64,000 nt of DNA from contig CALEAV010000002.1 of assembly GCA_937943575.1 (NCBI GenBank), positions 1 to 64,000 of the forward strand, written 5' to 3'. Below, one piece after another: positions 45,084-53,918 of the stretch; the stretch's first letter is position 1; every line of letters begins with the position of its first letter. The DNA is from an uncultured bacterium (GTDB taxonomy: Bacteria > Desulfobacterota > Desulfobaccia > Desulfobaccales > 0-14-0-80-60-11). A program made the translations under genes and the position numbers. The notes under the pieces were generated by a model. It was not told the origin of the DNA. It searched no databases and worked only from the letters and a program-made list of their open reading frames with translations.

Positions 45084-46679
45084 ATGGCAGACGCACCTCA
45101 GGCGGGGGAAAATCGAAGCCGTCACCCTGGCCTGCGCCGGAAAATCTGGCTTTCTGCGGTGGCGGTCCTTCTGGCCGTGGGGGTGGGGTGCGCCTCACCT
45201 CCGGCGGCCCGGAAGGGTGATACGGTGGTCATCGGTCTCATGGCCGAGCCCGCCACCCTCAACCCGCTTTTTCTCACCGACCAGGTGTCCTATACCGTCA
45301 GCGCCTGGACCAACCCCGGGCTGGTGCGGCTGACCCCGGAGCTGAAACCCGCCCCGGACCTGGCGGAGGCCTGGGAGATCCGCCACGGGGGCCGGGAGAT
45401 CCGCTTCCGCCTCAGGCCGGGGGTGCGCTGGCATGACGGCCGGGAATTCCGGGCGGAGGATGTGGTCTTCACCTATGAGATCCTCACCTCCGGCGCCCTC
45501 CCCACCCCGCACCTCAGCCACTTCGGGCCGGTCCGGGAGGTGCAGGCCCTGGACCCGCAAACGGTGGCGGTGCATTATGCAGAGGTGTATTCCTCGGCGC
45601 TGGAGAGCTGGACCTTCGGGCTGCTCCCCCGGCCCCGGACCCCGGAGGAGAGGGAGGAGACGGCCCGCTCCCGCACCCCGGTGGGCACCGGACCCTACCA
45701 GGTGCGGGAATGGCTGGCGGGCCAGCGCCTGGTGCTGGAGGCCTTCCCCGGGTATTATGGCGGCCCTCCGGCCATTCACAGGGTGGTGTTAAGCATTCAT
45801 CCCGACCCGGTGACGGCGCTTATGGAGCTTCGGGCCGGCCGCCTGGACCTCCTGGAGGTGACCCCGCAGCAATTTCTCACTCTGAGCCGGGCCCGCCGGG
45901 GCATGGGGCCGCTGCGCCTCCACCGCTCTCCTGCGGAGCGCTACGGGCTTCTGGGCTTCAACTGCCGGGAACCCCGCTTGCGGGACCCCCGGGTCCGCCG
46001 GGCGCTCTCCCGGGCCATCGACCGGCAGGCCATCATCAGGACGGTGTGGCAGGGCTGGGCCCGGCCCGCCGCCGGCCCCTACCCTCCCGGCGCCTGGTTC
46101 TCTCCTCCGGAGCCTGCCATGCCGGAGTATGACCCCGAGGCCGCCCGGCAGGAACTCACCGCCCTGGGGTGGAATCCAGCCGGCCAGCCGCCCCTGCGTC
46201 TGCTGACCCATATGGAGAGCCGGGAAAATCTTCTCACCGCCCAGCTCATCCAGTCCCACCTCCAGCGGCTGGGCCTTCCGGTGAAGATTGAGACCTATGA
46301 GTGGCTCACTTTCCGCTACCGGGCCATCGCCCGGAAGGATTTCGATCTGGTGCTCCTGCACCGCCATTATCTCCCGGACCCGGACCTCTACAATGTCTGG
46401 CACTCCTCCAAGACCGGGGAGGGGGAATGGAATTTTCTCTCCTACCACCATCCGGTGGTGGACGACCTCCTGGAGAGGGCCCGGCGGACGGTGGAGGTGG
46501 AGAGGCGTCGAGCCCTCTGTCAGCAGATCCAGGAGGCGATGCAGGAGGATCCCCCCGGAGTCTTTCTCTATCACCTCGACGGCCTCTATCTGGCTCACCA
46601 GAACCTCCGGGGCCTGACCCCCTCCCGGCTGGGCCTGTTGGCGGCACCCCACACCTGGTCCTGGGCCGCGGCGCCCTAA
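45084..46679 (+). CDS. ABC-transporter solute-binding lipoprotein, family 5 (peptide/nickel type)
   Basis: 531 aa. Lipoprotein signal with lipobox ending at C36 (LLAVGVGC). SBP family 5 body: VIGLMAEPATLNPLFLTDQ, PGVRWHDGREFRAEDVVFTYE, TGPYQVREWLAGQRLVLEAFPGYYGG, FNCREPRLRDPRVRRALSRAIDRQAII and DLVLLHRHYLPDPDLYNVWHSSK. Family members bind oligopeptides, nickel chelates or opines. It begins 3 nt after the TonB receptor stop, so it is part of the same uptake operon; no ABC permease or ATPase genes follow, the next gene being Hsp20. Confidence 0.88.
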   Translation: MADAPQAGENRSRHPGLRRKIWLSAVAVLLAVGVGCASPPAARKGDTVVIGLMAEPATLNPLFLTDQVSYTVSAWTNPGLVRLTPELKPAPDLAEAWEIRHGGREIRFRLRPGVRWHDGREFRAEDVVFTYEILTSGALPTPHLSHFGPVREVQALDPQTVAVHYAEVYSSALESWTFGLLPRPRTPEEREETARSRTPVGTGPYQVREWLAGQRLVLEAFPGYYGGPPAIHRVVLSIHPDPVTALMELRAGRLDLLEVTPQQFLTLSRARRGMGPLRLHRSPAERYGLLGFNCREPRLRDPRVRRALSRAIDRQAIIRTVWQGWARPAAGPYPPGAWFSPPEPAMPEYDPEAARQELTALGWNPAGQPPLRLLTHMESRENLLTAQLIQSHLQRLGLPVKIETYEWLTFRYRAIARKDFDLVLLHRHYLPDPDLYNVWHSSKTGEGEWNFLSYHHPVVDDLLERARRTVEVERRRALCQQIQEAMQEDPPGVFLYHLDGLYLAHQNLRGLTPSRLGLLAAPHTWSWAAAP

Positions 46680-46877
46680 GGCCCCGGGCAGCCCCGGCGA
46701 GGGCAAGAGTGCCCCTCTGAGGTGTGACGGCCGACGACCGGCGGCTTCCCCCCTCTGTCTGGGTCTCTTTCTCCCCTGCCTGGCCGATCCGGCGAAAAAC
46801 CACGGCTATGCCCCTTGTGTGCGGCCGGGAGGGGATTATTTTAAAAATGATGCAGTGACTTCTGAACCGAGGCCTTC

Positions 46878-47324
46878 ATGCACCACTTCATCAAGATCCG
46901 CATCCTGCGGGATCTGGAGAGCCTGGAGGAGCGGGCCCGCTCCTTAAGGCAGCTCTGGCCCGGCTGGGCGACGGCCCCTTCTTTCCGGCCTGCGGCCGAC
47001 CTCTTTGAGACCGCCGCCGGCCTGGTGCTGCGCCTGGAGGTGGCGGGCATCTCCCCGGAGGACCTGAGAGTCTCCCTGGAGGGTCAGGAACTGCTGATCC
47101 AGGGGCGCCGGCGCCTGAGCCCCCCTCCCGGCACCGCCCGCATCCTGCAGCACGAGATGGTGACCGGCGTCTTTGAGCGCCGCTTCTTCCTCCCCCTCCC
47201 GGTGGACCCCCAGGCGGTTCAGGCCCGCTGTCTCCACGGGGTGCTGGAAGTGGAACTTCCCCGGCCCGCCGCCCGGCGCATCCAGGTCACCGTCTCCACT
47301 GCTGACGACGACCAGGAAAGGTAA
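46878..47324 (+). CDS. Hsp20/alpha-crystallin small heat-shock protein
   Basis: 148 aa. Alpha-crystallin domain with the pattern LRLEVAGISPEDLRVSLEGQELLIQGRR and the C-terminal GVLEVELPRP motif plus I-x-V tail (RIQVTV). ATP-independent holdase. It lies 6 nt from lon in the same direction, a proteostasis pair. A heat-shock promoter is not evident in 46680-46877. Confidence 0.9.
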   Translation: MHHFIKIRILRDLESLEERARSLRQLWPGWATAPSFRPAADLFETAAGLVLRLEVAGISPEDLRVSLEGQELLIQGRRRLSPPPGTARILQHEMVTGVFERRFFLPLPVDPQAVQARCLHGVLEVELPRPAARRIQVTVSTADDDQER

Positions 47325-47330
47325 CGATAT

Positions 47331-49709
47331 ATGGCTTCTGAGACCAATCACGGCAACAACAACCATCGCGCCCCGGGGGGTGGACCGCCCTCCGGCAGAC
47401 TGGTTCTCCCCATTCTGCCCACCTCGGACATCGTCCTGTTTCCCCGCATCATCATGCCCCTGGCGGTGTGGGACGAGGCCGGGCAGAAGCTGGTGGACGA
47501 CGTGCTGATGCACGACAAGATCTTCGGGGTCCTCTCCTCCCGGCAGGAGGCCGCCGCCGGCTATGGCCCCGACAACCTCTTCACCACCGGTACCGCTGCG
47601 GTCATCCTGAAGATGCGCAAACCCGACGACGGCTCGGTGCGCCTCCTCATCCAGGGGCTGTACCGCTTCCGTCTGATTCACTTTGTGGGCTACGAGCCTT
47701 ACCTCACCGCCGAGGTGGAGGGCCTGAGCGAAGACTATGAGCCGGACCTGGAGATCGAGGCCCTGGTCTCCAACCTCAAGGGCCTCTTTCTCAAGATGCT
47801 GGAGCTCTCGCCGTATCTGCCCTCGGAGCTGGGGCCGCTGGTGCGGGAGCTGAGCGACCCCCGGGTGCTGGCGGACATCGCCGCCGGCAGCCTCAACATC
47901 AGCAAGGCCGACAAGCAGGCCCTGCTGGAGACCATCGACGTCAAGGCCCGGCTGCACCAGGTGCTGGCCCACGTCAACCGGGAGCTGGAGATCCTGGAGC
48001 TGGGGAAAAAGATCCAGGCCCAGGTCAAAAGCGAGATGGACAAGGCCCAGCGGGAGTATTTCCTGCGGGAGCAGATCAAGGTGCTGGAAAAGGAGCTGGG
48101 CGGCACCGATGAGCGCACCCGGGAATATGAGGAGCTGAAATTCCGGCTGGAGGAGGCCCACCTGCCGCCGCATGCCCTGAAGGAGGCGGAGCGGGAGCTG
48201 GCCCGCCTCAGGCGCACCCCACCCACCTCGCCGGACCACCAGGTCATCCGCAACTACCTGGAGTGGATGATCGAGCTCCCCTGGAGTGTGAGCACCGAGG
48301 ACAACCTGGACCTGGCCCAGGCCCGGAAGATCCTGGACGAGGACCACTACAACCTGGAAAAGGTGAAAAAGCGCATCCTGGAGTATCTGGCGGTGCGCAA
48401 GCTCAAGCCGGATATGAAGGGCCCCATCCTGTGCTTTGTGGGGCCGCCGGGAACCGGCAAGACCTCGCTGGGCCGCTCCATCGCCCGGGCCCTGGGGCGC
48501 AAGTTTGTGCGCCTGTCTTTGGGCGGCGTCAGGGACGAAGCGGAGATCCGGGGTCACCGCCGCACCTACGTAGGGGCCCTGCCCGGCCGCATCATCCAGT
48601 CCATGCGCCGGGCCGGCTCCAACAACCCGGTCTTCATCCTGGATGAGGTGGACAAGATCGGGGCGGATTTCCGGGGCGACCCGGCCGCGGCCCTCCTGGA
48701 GGTCCTGGATCCGGAGCAGAACCACTCCTTTTCCGACCACTACCTGGATGTGGGCTTCGACCTCTCCCGGGTGATGTTCATCACCACCGCCAACCTCCTG
48801 GATCCCATCCCGCCGGCCCTGCGGGACCGCATGGAGGTGCTGGAGCTGCCGGGCTATACCGAAGAGGAAAAAATCGAGATCACCTTCAAATATCTCATTC
48901 CCCGGCAGCTGGAGGCCCACGGCCTCACCCCGGAGCAGTTCCGCCTCACCGAGGAGGCGGCCCGCCAACTCATCGCCCGCTACACCCGGGAGGCGGGCCT
49001 GCGCAACCTGGAGCGGGAGATTGCGGCGCTCTGCCGGGCCGCCGGGCGGGAGATTGTGGAGGGCTTAAAGGAGCGGGTGGAGGTCGATGTCCAGGACCTG
49101 GCCACCTACCTGGGGCCGCCCCGCTTCTTCCGGGAGGCGGCCCTGGACCGGCCCGAACCCGGAGTGGCCACCGGCCTGGCCTGGACCCCCACCGGCGGCG
49201 ACATCCTCTTCATCGAGGTGCTGCGCATGCCCGGCAAGGGGGCCCTCAAGCTCACCGGCCAGCTGGGGGAGGTGATGAAGGAGTCCGCCGAGGCGGCCCT
49301 AAGCTACGTGCGGGCCCGGGCCCCCTTTTTAGGGGTGGAGGAGGACTTCTTTGAGGGCTCGGACCTGCACATCCATGTGCCCGCGGGGGCCATCCCCAAG
49401 GACGGGCCCTCCGCCGGGCTGGCCCTGCTGGCCGCCCTGGTCTCCCGGCTGGCCCACCGGCCGGTGAAAAAGGGCCTGGCCATGACCGGGGAGATTACCC
49501 TGCGGGGGGACGTGCTCCCCGTGGGCGGCATCAAGAACAAGGTGCTGGCGGCGCACCGGGCCGGCATCCGGGAGATCATCCTGCCGGCTCAGAATGCCGT
49601 GGACCTGGAGGAGATCCCGGAGACGGTGCGCAAAGACCTTATCTTCCACCCGGTGGAGAAGATGGACCAGGCCCTGGAGATCGCCTTTCCGCCCCAGGAA
49701 CAGGGGTAG
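47331..49709 (+). CDS. lon: ATP-dependent Lon protease
   Basis: 792 aa, usual Lon length. N-terminal substrate domain ([21 protein letters not shown]), coiled coil ([29 protein letters not shown]), AAA+ module with Walker [12 protein letters not shown] (about 370-377) and Walker [10 protein letters not shown], then the C-terminal protease with catalytic Ser (GPSAG, about 694) and Lys (GGIKNK, about 737). Degrades damaged and regulatory proteins in the cytoplasm. It follows Hsp20. Confidence 0.96.
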   Translation: MASETNHGNNNHRAPGGGPPSGRLVLPILPTSDIVLFPRIIMPLAVWDEAGQKLVDDVLMHDKIFGVLSSRQEAAAGYGPDNLFTTGTAAVILKMRKPDDGSVRLLIQGLYRFRLIHFVGYEPYLTAEVEGLSEDYEPDLEIEALVSNLKGLFLKMLELSPYLPSELGPLVRELSDPRVLADIAAGSLNISKADKQALLETIDVKARLHQVLAHVNRELEILELGKKIQAQVKSEMDKAQREYFLREQIKVLEKELGGTDERTREYEELKFRLEEAHLPPHALKEAERELARLRRTPPTSPDHQVIRNYLEWMIELPWSVSTEDNLDLAQARKILDEDHYNLEKVKKRILEYLAVRKLKPDMKGPILCFVGPPGTGKTSLGRSIARALGRKFVRLSLGGVRDEAEIRGHRRTYVGALPGRIIQSMRRAGSNNPVFILDEVDKIGADFRGDPAAALLEVLDPEQNHSFSDHYLDVGFDLSRVMFITTANLLDPIPPALRDRMEVLELPGYTEEEKIEITFKYLIPRQLEAHGLTPEQFRLTEEAARQLIARYTREAGLRNLEREIAALCRAAGREIVEGLKERVEVDVQDLATYLGPPRFFREAALDRPEPGVATGLAWTPTGGDILFIEVLRMPGKGALKLTGQLGEVMKESAEAALSYVRARAPFLGVEEDFFEGSDLHIHVPAGAIPKDGPSAGLALLAALVSRLAHRPVKKGLAMTGEITLRGDVLPVGGIKNKVLAAHRAGIREIILPAQNAVDLEEIPETVRKDLIFHPVEKMDQALEIAFPPQEQG

Positions 49710-49919
49710 AGGGCCAAGGGGCCCCATCCCGGTGGCCCCATCTTCCCTTCCTCCCCCACATTCTTCCTGCCGGTCAATTGACCCGGCGGCTGGATGTGGT
49801 ACAAACAGGGGAGACGGCGGGGCTTGCCGACCCCGGGCGGGCAGCCTCGGGGGGAAGGGACCGGGGCGCAGCCGCTCCTGCCCTCTCCCTGCGGCCTTTC
49901 CCCCGCCGCGCCGGGGGAC

Positions 49920-49947
49920 GGGGGCCTGAGGACGGAGGCAGGCCCCC
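49920..49947 (+). terminator. GC hairpin upstream of the rubredoxin-like gene
   Basis: 9-bp perfect stem GGGGGCCTG (49920-49928) / CAGGCCCCC (49939-49947), 10-nt loop, followed by GCTCTTT. It lies 210 nt after lon and 30 nt before the next ATG, so it may end the lon transcript. Confidence 0.4.
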
Positions 49948-49976
49948 GCTCTTTCACCCTATCACGGAGGCAGGCG

Positions 49977-50105
49977 ATGGCGGTGTTTGTCTGTGAGAAA
50001 TGCGGCGCCCAGGTGGAGACCCGCTGCAAGCCCAAAAAATGCCCCCAGTGCGCCGAAGTCGGCTCCATGGCCAAAGCGGACAACCCCAAGGGAAAGGGGA
50101 AGTGA
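49977..50105 (+). CDS. RCKP-type rubredoxin-like small protein
   Basis: 42 aa. Four-cysteine rubredoxin-like knuckle VCEKCGA...TRCKPKKCPQC, with the RCKP sequence that names the family, then a basic tail. It should bind one Fe or Zn. ATG 49977 has GGAGG 7 nt upstream; a longer frame from 49794 has no support. Probably co-transcribed with acpS, 86 nt further on. Confidence 0.8.
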   Translation: MAVFVCEKCGAQVETRCKPKKCPQCAEVGSMAKADNPKGKGK

Positions 50106-50191
50106 GCCGCTGACCGGTGCCCGGGGCCGCCGCCTCCCCTGCGAGAGGGAGGACAGCCATCCCCTGGCCCGTGGCCGGGCTCACGACTTTG

Positions 50192-50575
50192 ATGATTTAC
50201 GGCATCGGCGTGGATCTTATCCGGGTGGCGCGCCTGGCCCGGGTGGTGGAGCGTTTCGGCGAGCGGTTTTTGCAGCGCGTCTTCACCGAGCGGGAGATTG
50301 CCTACTGCCGTACTCGCCACCGCCAGGGCGTCTACCAGCTGGCCCAGCGCTTCGCCGCCAAGGAGGCCTTCTCCAAGGCCCTGGGCGTGGGCCTGAGGGC
50401 CGGGGGCATCCGCTGGCGGGAGGTGGAGGTGCTCCCGGATTCCCTGGGCAAACCGGAACTCCATGTCAGCGGCCGGGCGGCGGAGCTCTGCCGGGCACAC
50501 GGCATCACCCGGATGCATGTGAGCCTCACGGACGAGGACAACCACGCAGTGGCCATGGTGGTGCTGGAAAAGTAG
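50192..50575 (+). CDS. acpS: Holo-[acyl-carrier-protein] synthase
   Basis: 127 aa. Transfers phosphopantetheine from CoA to apo-ACP. Mg-binding Asp in YGIGVDLIRVARL (D8) and Glu in RFAAKEAFSKALGVGLR; further SLTDEDNHAVAMVVLE at the C-terminus. The start ATG 50192 aligns with the family; an in-frame extension to 50117 lacks similarity. The ribosome site is weak, and GTG 50171 is an alternative start. Confidence 0.92.
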   Translation: MIYGIGVDLIRVARLARVVERFGERFLQRVFTEREIAYCRTRHRQGVYQLAQRFAAKEAFSKALGVGLRAGGIRWREVEVLPDSLGKPELHVSGRAAELCRAHGITRMHVSLTDEDNHAVAMVVLEK

Positions 50576-50641
50576 TCCTGCCGGGGATGGGCCCTCCGGG
50601 GCGGCGGCCCCTTCCCCTCCCCAGGATTCCCAGGAGAACCC

Positions 50642-51535
50642 ATGCGGGTCTTTGTCACCGGTGCCAGCGGCTTTGTGGGCAATGAGGTGGTGGCGGAACT
50701 GCTCAAGCGGGGCCATGCGGTGCGCGCCCTCATTCGGCCGGGCTCGGAGAAGAAGCTCCGGGAGCGGGAGCGGGTGGAGGTGGTCAGCGGCGACTGCCTC
50801 CACCCCGAGGTCCTGGAGCGGGGCCTGGCGGGCTGCGAGGCCGCCATCCACCTCATCGGCATCATCCGGGAATTTCCCGGCCGGGGGGTGACCTTCGAGC
50901 GGCTGCACGTGGAGGCCACCCGCAACGTGGTGGAGGCGGCAAAGAAGGCCGGGGTGCGCCGCTTCCTGCACATGAGCGCCCTGGGGGCCCGGCCGGAGCC
51001 GGCGGACCCCTACCACGTCACCAACTGGCAGGCCGAGGAGATCGTCAAGGCCTCGGGCCTCACTTACACCATCTTCCGGCCGTCGGTGATCTACGGCCCC
51101 GGGGATCAGTCCCTCAACCTCTTTGCCCGCCACATCCAGCGGCTGCACTTCTTCCCCATCATCGGCGACGGCCTGTACAAACTCCAGCCGGTGCCGGTGT
51201 GGCAGGTGGCCCAGGCCTTTGCCCTGGCCCTGGAGCTCCCTCACACAGAGAATAAGACCTACGAGGTGGGGGGCCCCGAGCCCATCGCCTTCCGGGATCT
51301 CATCGACACCATCGCCCGGGTGCTGGGCCGGCGGGTCATCAAGGTGCACCAGCCGGTGTGGTGCATGCGGGCCGCGGCCCGGGTGTGCGGCCGCTTCGCC
51401 TGGTTCCCCCTGACGCCGGGCCAGCTGCGTATGCTCCTCGAGGGCAGCACCTGCGACCCCACGGCCTTTTACCATGACTTCGGCCTGGAGCCGGTCCCCC
51501 TGGCCGCCGGACTGGCCCGCTATCTGGGAAAATAA
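50642..51535 (+). CDS. NAD(P)-dependent epimerase/dehydratase-like protein (NDUFA9-like)
   Basis: 297 aa atypical short-chain dehydrogenase: FVTGASGFVGNEVVAELLKRGH (N-terminal dinucleotide site TGxxGxxG), MSALGA and a TNWQAEEIVKASGLTYTIFRPSVIYGPGD segment; the YxxxK is degenerate (WQAEE), as in NDUFA9/NmrA-like members, so it may bind NADPH without classic dehydrogenase activity. AGGAG is upstream. Function in bacteria often unclear. Confidence 0.82.
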   Translation: MRVFVTGASGFVGNEVVAELLKRGHAVRALIRPGSEKKLRERERVEVVSGDCLHPEVLERGLAGCEAAIHLIGIIREFPGRGVTFERLHVEATRNVVEAAKKAGVRRFLHMSALGARPEPADPYHVTNWQAEEIVKASGLTYTIFRPSVIYGPGDQSLNLFARHIQRLHFFPIIGDGLYKLQPVPVWQVAQAFALALELPHTENKTYEVGGPEPIAFRDLIDTIARVLGRRVIKVHQPVWCMRAAARVCGRFAWFPLTPGQLRMLLEGSTCDPTAFYHDFGLEPVPLAAGLARYLGK

Positions 51536-51905
51536 CCGCACAGCCAAGCAAAAAGGCTGGGGGGCGCCGCCCGCAGGGCGTCCTGTCAGGGGTAAAGGAG
51601 GGGGGATATCCGGGAGGGGGCCGGAGGGCGCCAGCCCTTTCCCCTCTTCCCCCTCCCCCCTCCCACACAGAGTGAGCGTGACGGCGGGCTCAAGGCCCCC
51701 TCCGGAGCCATCATTATGGGAAGAATCACCTCAAAGCGGGGATATTCTGTGGCCTGGCACCACCGCCCCTCGGGGGCCCAGGGATGCAGAGGTGTTTTCA
51801 GAGATCCAGACTCCGTTTATGGTGGTTTCCCGGGCGGAAAATCAGGTTCCTCCCGATGGCAGGCAGGCGGGATTCATGCTACGGGGTTTGTGAAGGAGAG
51901 AACAA
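51536..51905. other. Intergenic region without recognisable gene
   Basis: About 370 nt, GC-rich with runs of G and C (51595-51665). No good open frame with ribosome site, no promoter I would defend. Confidence 0.3.
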
Positions 51906-52277
51906 GTGGCCCGCTCCGCCATCCCTATGACCGCTGACCTTCTCCCCTACCTCGGCGACCGTCCTGAAGAGCGCCTCATCGTCTATGGCAGCCTGGCCCC
52001 CGGCGGCGCCAACAATTTCATCCTGGCCCGGCTGGGCGGGTTCTGGTATCGCTGCACCATTTTCGGCCACATGCGCATCGTCAAGGGCTTCAAATCCTTC
52101 CGGTATGATCCCCGGGGCCAGGAGTACCAGGCCTGGCTCTTCGTCTCGCCCGCCCTGCCCGACAAATTCCCTGACCTGGACGACTTTGAGGGCGAAGACT
52201 ACCGGCGCCTCCTCATCCCGGTGACCGTGGCGGGGCAGGCCATCTGGGCCTACATCTACGAGGGCGTCGTGGCATGA
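51906..52277 (+). CDS. Gamma-glutamylcyclotransferase-like (AIG2/GGCT fold) protein
   Basis: 123 aa. Substrate-loop VYGSLAPGG (about 27-35) of the GGCT/AIG2 fold and the FEGEDYRRLLIPV segment with the likely catalytic Glu. GTG start at 51906 with AGGAG 7 nt upstream. Acts on gamma-glutamyl amines or similar; substrate unknown. Confidence 0.8.
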   Translation: MARSAIPMTADLLPYLGDRPEERLIVYGSLAPGGANNFILARLGGFWYRCTIFGHMRIVKGFKSFRYDPRGQEYQAWLFVSPALPDKFPDLDDFEGEDYRRLLIPVTVAGQAIWAYIYEGVVA

Positions 52278-52301
52278 GACGGCGACAGGACCGGGACGCC
52301 C

Positions 52302-52577
52302 TCACTCCAGATGGTAGTGCTTGCGCACCGGCTTTTTCACCCTCCAGGTGCAGGACATCCCGGCGGGAAAGGTGACCAGGTCGCCCTCCCCCACCCGCAC
52401 CGGCTCGCCCCCCTGGGGGATGACCTCCACCTCCCCCTCCAGAAAGTAGCAGATCTCCCGGGTGTCATAGGTCCAGGGGAATTCTGACACCTCCTTGGTC
52501 CAGATGGGCCAGGTTCGCACTCCCAGCTCCTGAAGCCGCGCCTCACTGGGCCGGCGCTCCACTTTGATCTCCGCCAT
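52302..52577 (-). CDS. Cupin-domain protein (EutQ/DUF861-like)
   Basis: 91 aa single-domain cupin: ICYFLEGEVEVIPQGGEPVRVGEGDLVTFPAGMSCTWRVKKPVRKHYHLE. The metal-binding His/Glu set is partial, as in the cupin-3 family. GGAGGAG is 3-8 nt upstream. It is divergent from the CrtC-like gene 46 nt away. Confidence 0.82.
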   Translation of the reverse strand: MAEIKVERRPSEARLQELGVRTWPIWTKEVSEFPWTYDTREICYFLEGEVEVIPQGGEPVRVGEGDLVTFPAGMSCTWRVKKPVRKHYHLE

Positions 52578-52623
52578 CTCCTCCTCCTTGGCAAATCCGG
52601 GGACTACGGGTTAGGATGAAGGC

Positions 52624-53760
52624 ATGCTTCCCCCGCTGCCCCGCCCGGGGTGCCGTCGGCTCCCCGGCCTCCTCCTGTTGGTGATGCTCTCCCTGCCGGC
52701 CGGACTCGCCGGGGCCGAGGCGAAGCCGGAAGGCTTCCTCCCGGCCCGGCCCGGCTACCCCTGGCAGTTCCCCCGGGATCACGGCGCCCACCCGGGGTAT
52801 CGCACCGAGTGGTGGTATTTTACCGGACATCTCGTGGGCGACCAAGGGGAGCTTTTCGGCTACCAGCTCACTTTCTTCCGGGTGGCCCTCACCCCCACCC
52901 CTTCCCGCCGCGCCTCGGCCTGGGCCGCGGACACGGTCTATTTCGCCCACTTCGCCCTCACGGACGGACCCGGCCGGCGATTTCACTACCGGGAGCGGGC
53001 CCAGCGGGGCGCCCTGGGGCTGGCCGGGGCCGCCCCCGACCGCCTGCACGTCTGGGTGGACGACTGGCAGGCCGAGGCCAGCGGGGAGGACATCCGTCTC
53101 GCCGCCCAGGATGACGGGCTGGCCCTGGACCTGACCCTCACCCCCTTAAAGCCCCCGGTCTTTCACGGCGACGGCGGCTTCAGCCGCAAGGCCGCGGGCA
53201 CGGAGCACGCCTCCTTGTACTACTCCCTCACTCGCCTGCGCACCCAGGGGACTGTCACCGTCAACGGCCGGCGCCTGCCGGTGGCGGGCGAGAGCTGGAT
53301 GGACCGGGAGTTTTCCAGCAGCCAGCTCGCCCCCCACCAGGCCGGCTGGGACTGGTTCGCCCTGCAGCTGGAAGACGGCGCCGAGCTCATGCTCTACCAC
53401 CTGCGCCTTGCGGACGGGGGGGTGGACGCCGCCTCCTCGGGCACCTATGTTGACCCCCAGGGCCGCACCCGGCACCTCACCCGGGAGGAGTTCCAGATCA
53501 CGGTCACCGGCCACTGGCGCTCGGCCATGAGCGGCGCTCGCTATCCGGCGGCCTGGGAGATCCGCCTGCCTGCTTTGGGATATGAGCTCACTCTCACCCC
53601 CACCCTGCCGGACCAGGAGCTCCGCACCACCGGCAGCACCCGCATCACCTACTGGGAGGGCCAAGTCAGGGTGGCAGGGCGCCACCAGGACGCCCCGGTC
53701 AGGGGCCGGGGCTATGTGGAACTCACCGGCTACGCCGGACCTTTGGGTGGGAGATTTTGA
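52624..53760 (+). CDS. CrtC/AttH-like lipocalin-fold protein, exported
   Basis: 378 aa with signal peptide (about 1-31, GLAGAEA). The body shows the TEWWYFTGHLVGDQGELFGYQLTFFRV signature, DRLHVWVDDWQAEASGEDIRLAAQDDGLALDLTLTPLKPPVFHGD and SWMDREFSSSQLAPHQAGWDWFALQLEDGAELMLYHLR of the carotenoid 1,2-hydratase/lipocalin-like family. In most bacteria outside phototrophs this family lies in the periplasm or envelope with unknown role. Confidence 0.85.
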   Translation: MLPPLPRPGCRRLPGLLLLVMLSLPAGLAGAEAKPEGFLPARPGYPWQFPRDHGAHPGYRTEWWYFTGHLVGDQGELFGYQLTFFRVALTPTPSRRASAWAADTVYFAHFALTDGPGRRFHYRERAQRGALGLAGAAPDRLHVWVDDWQAEASGEDIRLAAQDDGLALDLTLTPLKPPVFHGDGGFSRKAAGTEHASLYYSLTRLRTQGTVTVNGRRLPVAGESWMDREFSSSQLAPHQAGWDWFALQLEDGAELMLYHLRLADGGVDAASSGTYVDPQGRTRHLTREEFQITVTGHWRSAMSGARYPAAWEIRLPALGYELTLTPTLPDQELRTTGSTRITYWEGQVRVAGRHQDAPVRGRGYVELTGYAGPLGGRF

Positions 53761-53762
53761 GT

Positions 53763-53905
53763 GAGGGGAGGGCCGCAGGGGAGCAGTGGCTCCCCCGCCC
53801 TCCCCTGACCCTCCCCTCCCCGCCCCCTTTGTTAAGGGATTGGGGGTGGGAGCGTGAGGGAAGGGGTAAGGGTCCGCGACCCTTAGCCCCCTCCCCCACA
53901 TGCTA
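53763..53905. repeat. GC-rich structured intergenic repeat, copy B
   Basis: Same block order as 12471-12603: GGGGAGGGCCG, a GGGAGC/GGCTCCC hairpin, CGCCCTCCCCT, CTCCCCTCCCC, a GGGGTGGGAG tract, GGGTAAGGGTC / GACCCTTAGCCCC hairpin, CCCACAT end. The second hairpin covaries with copy A (AAGGGTC-GACCCTT against AGGGGTC-GACTCCT). Confidence 0.6.
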
Positions 53906-53918
53906 TATGGTCATCTCG

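Noticed and set aside
51716-51937. Small frame upstream of the GGCT-like gene
   Set aside because: No ribosome site, no recognisable features, and it runs into the start of the supported gene in another frame.
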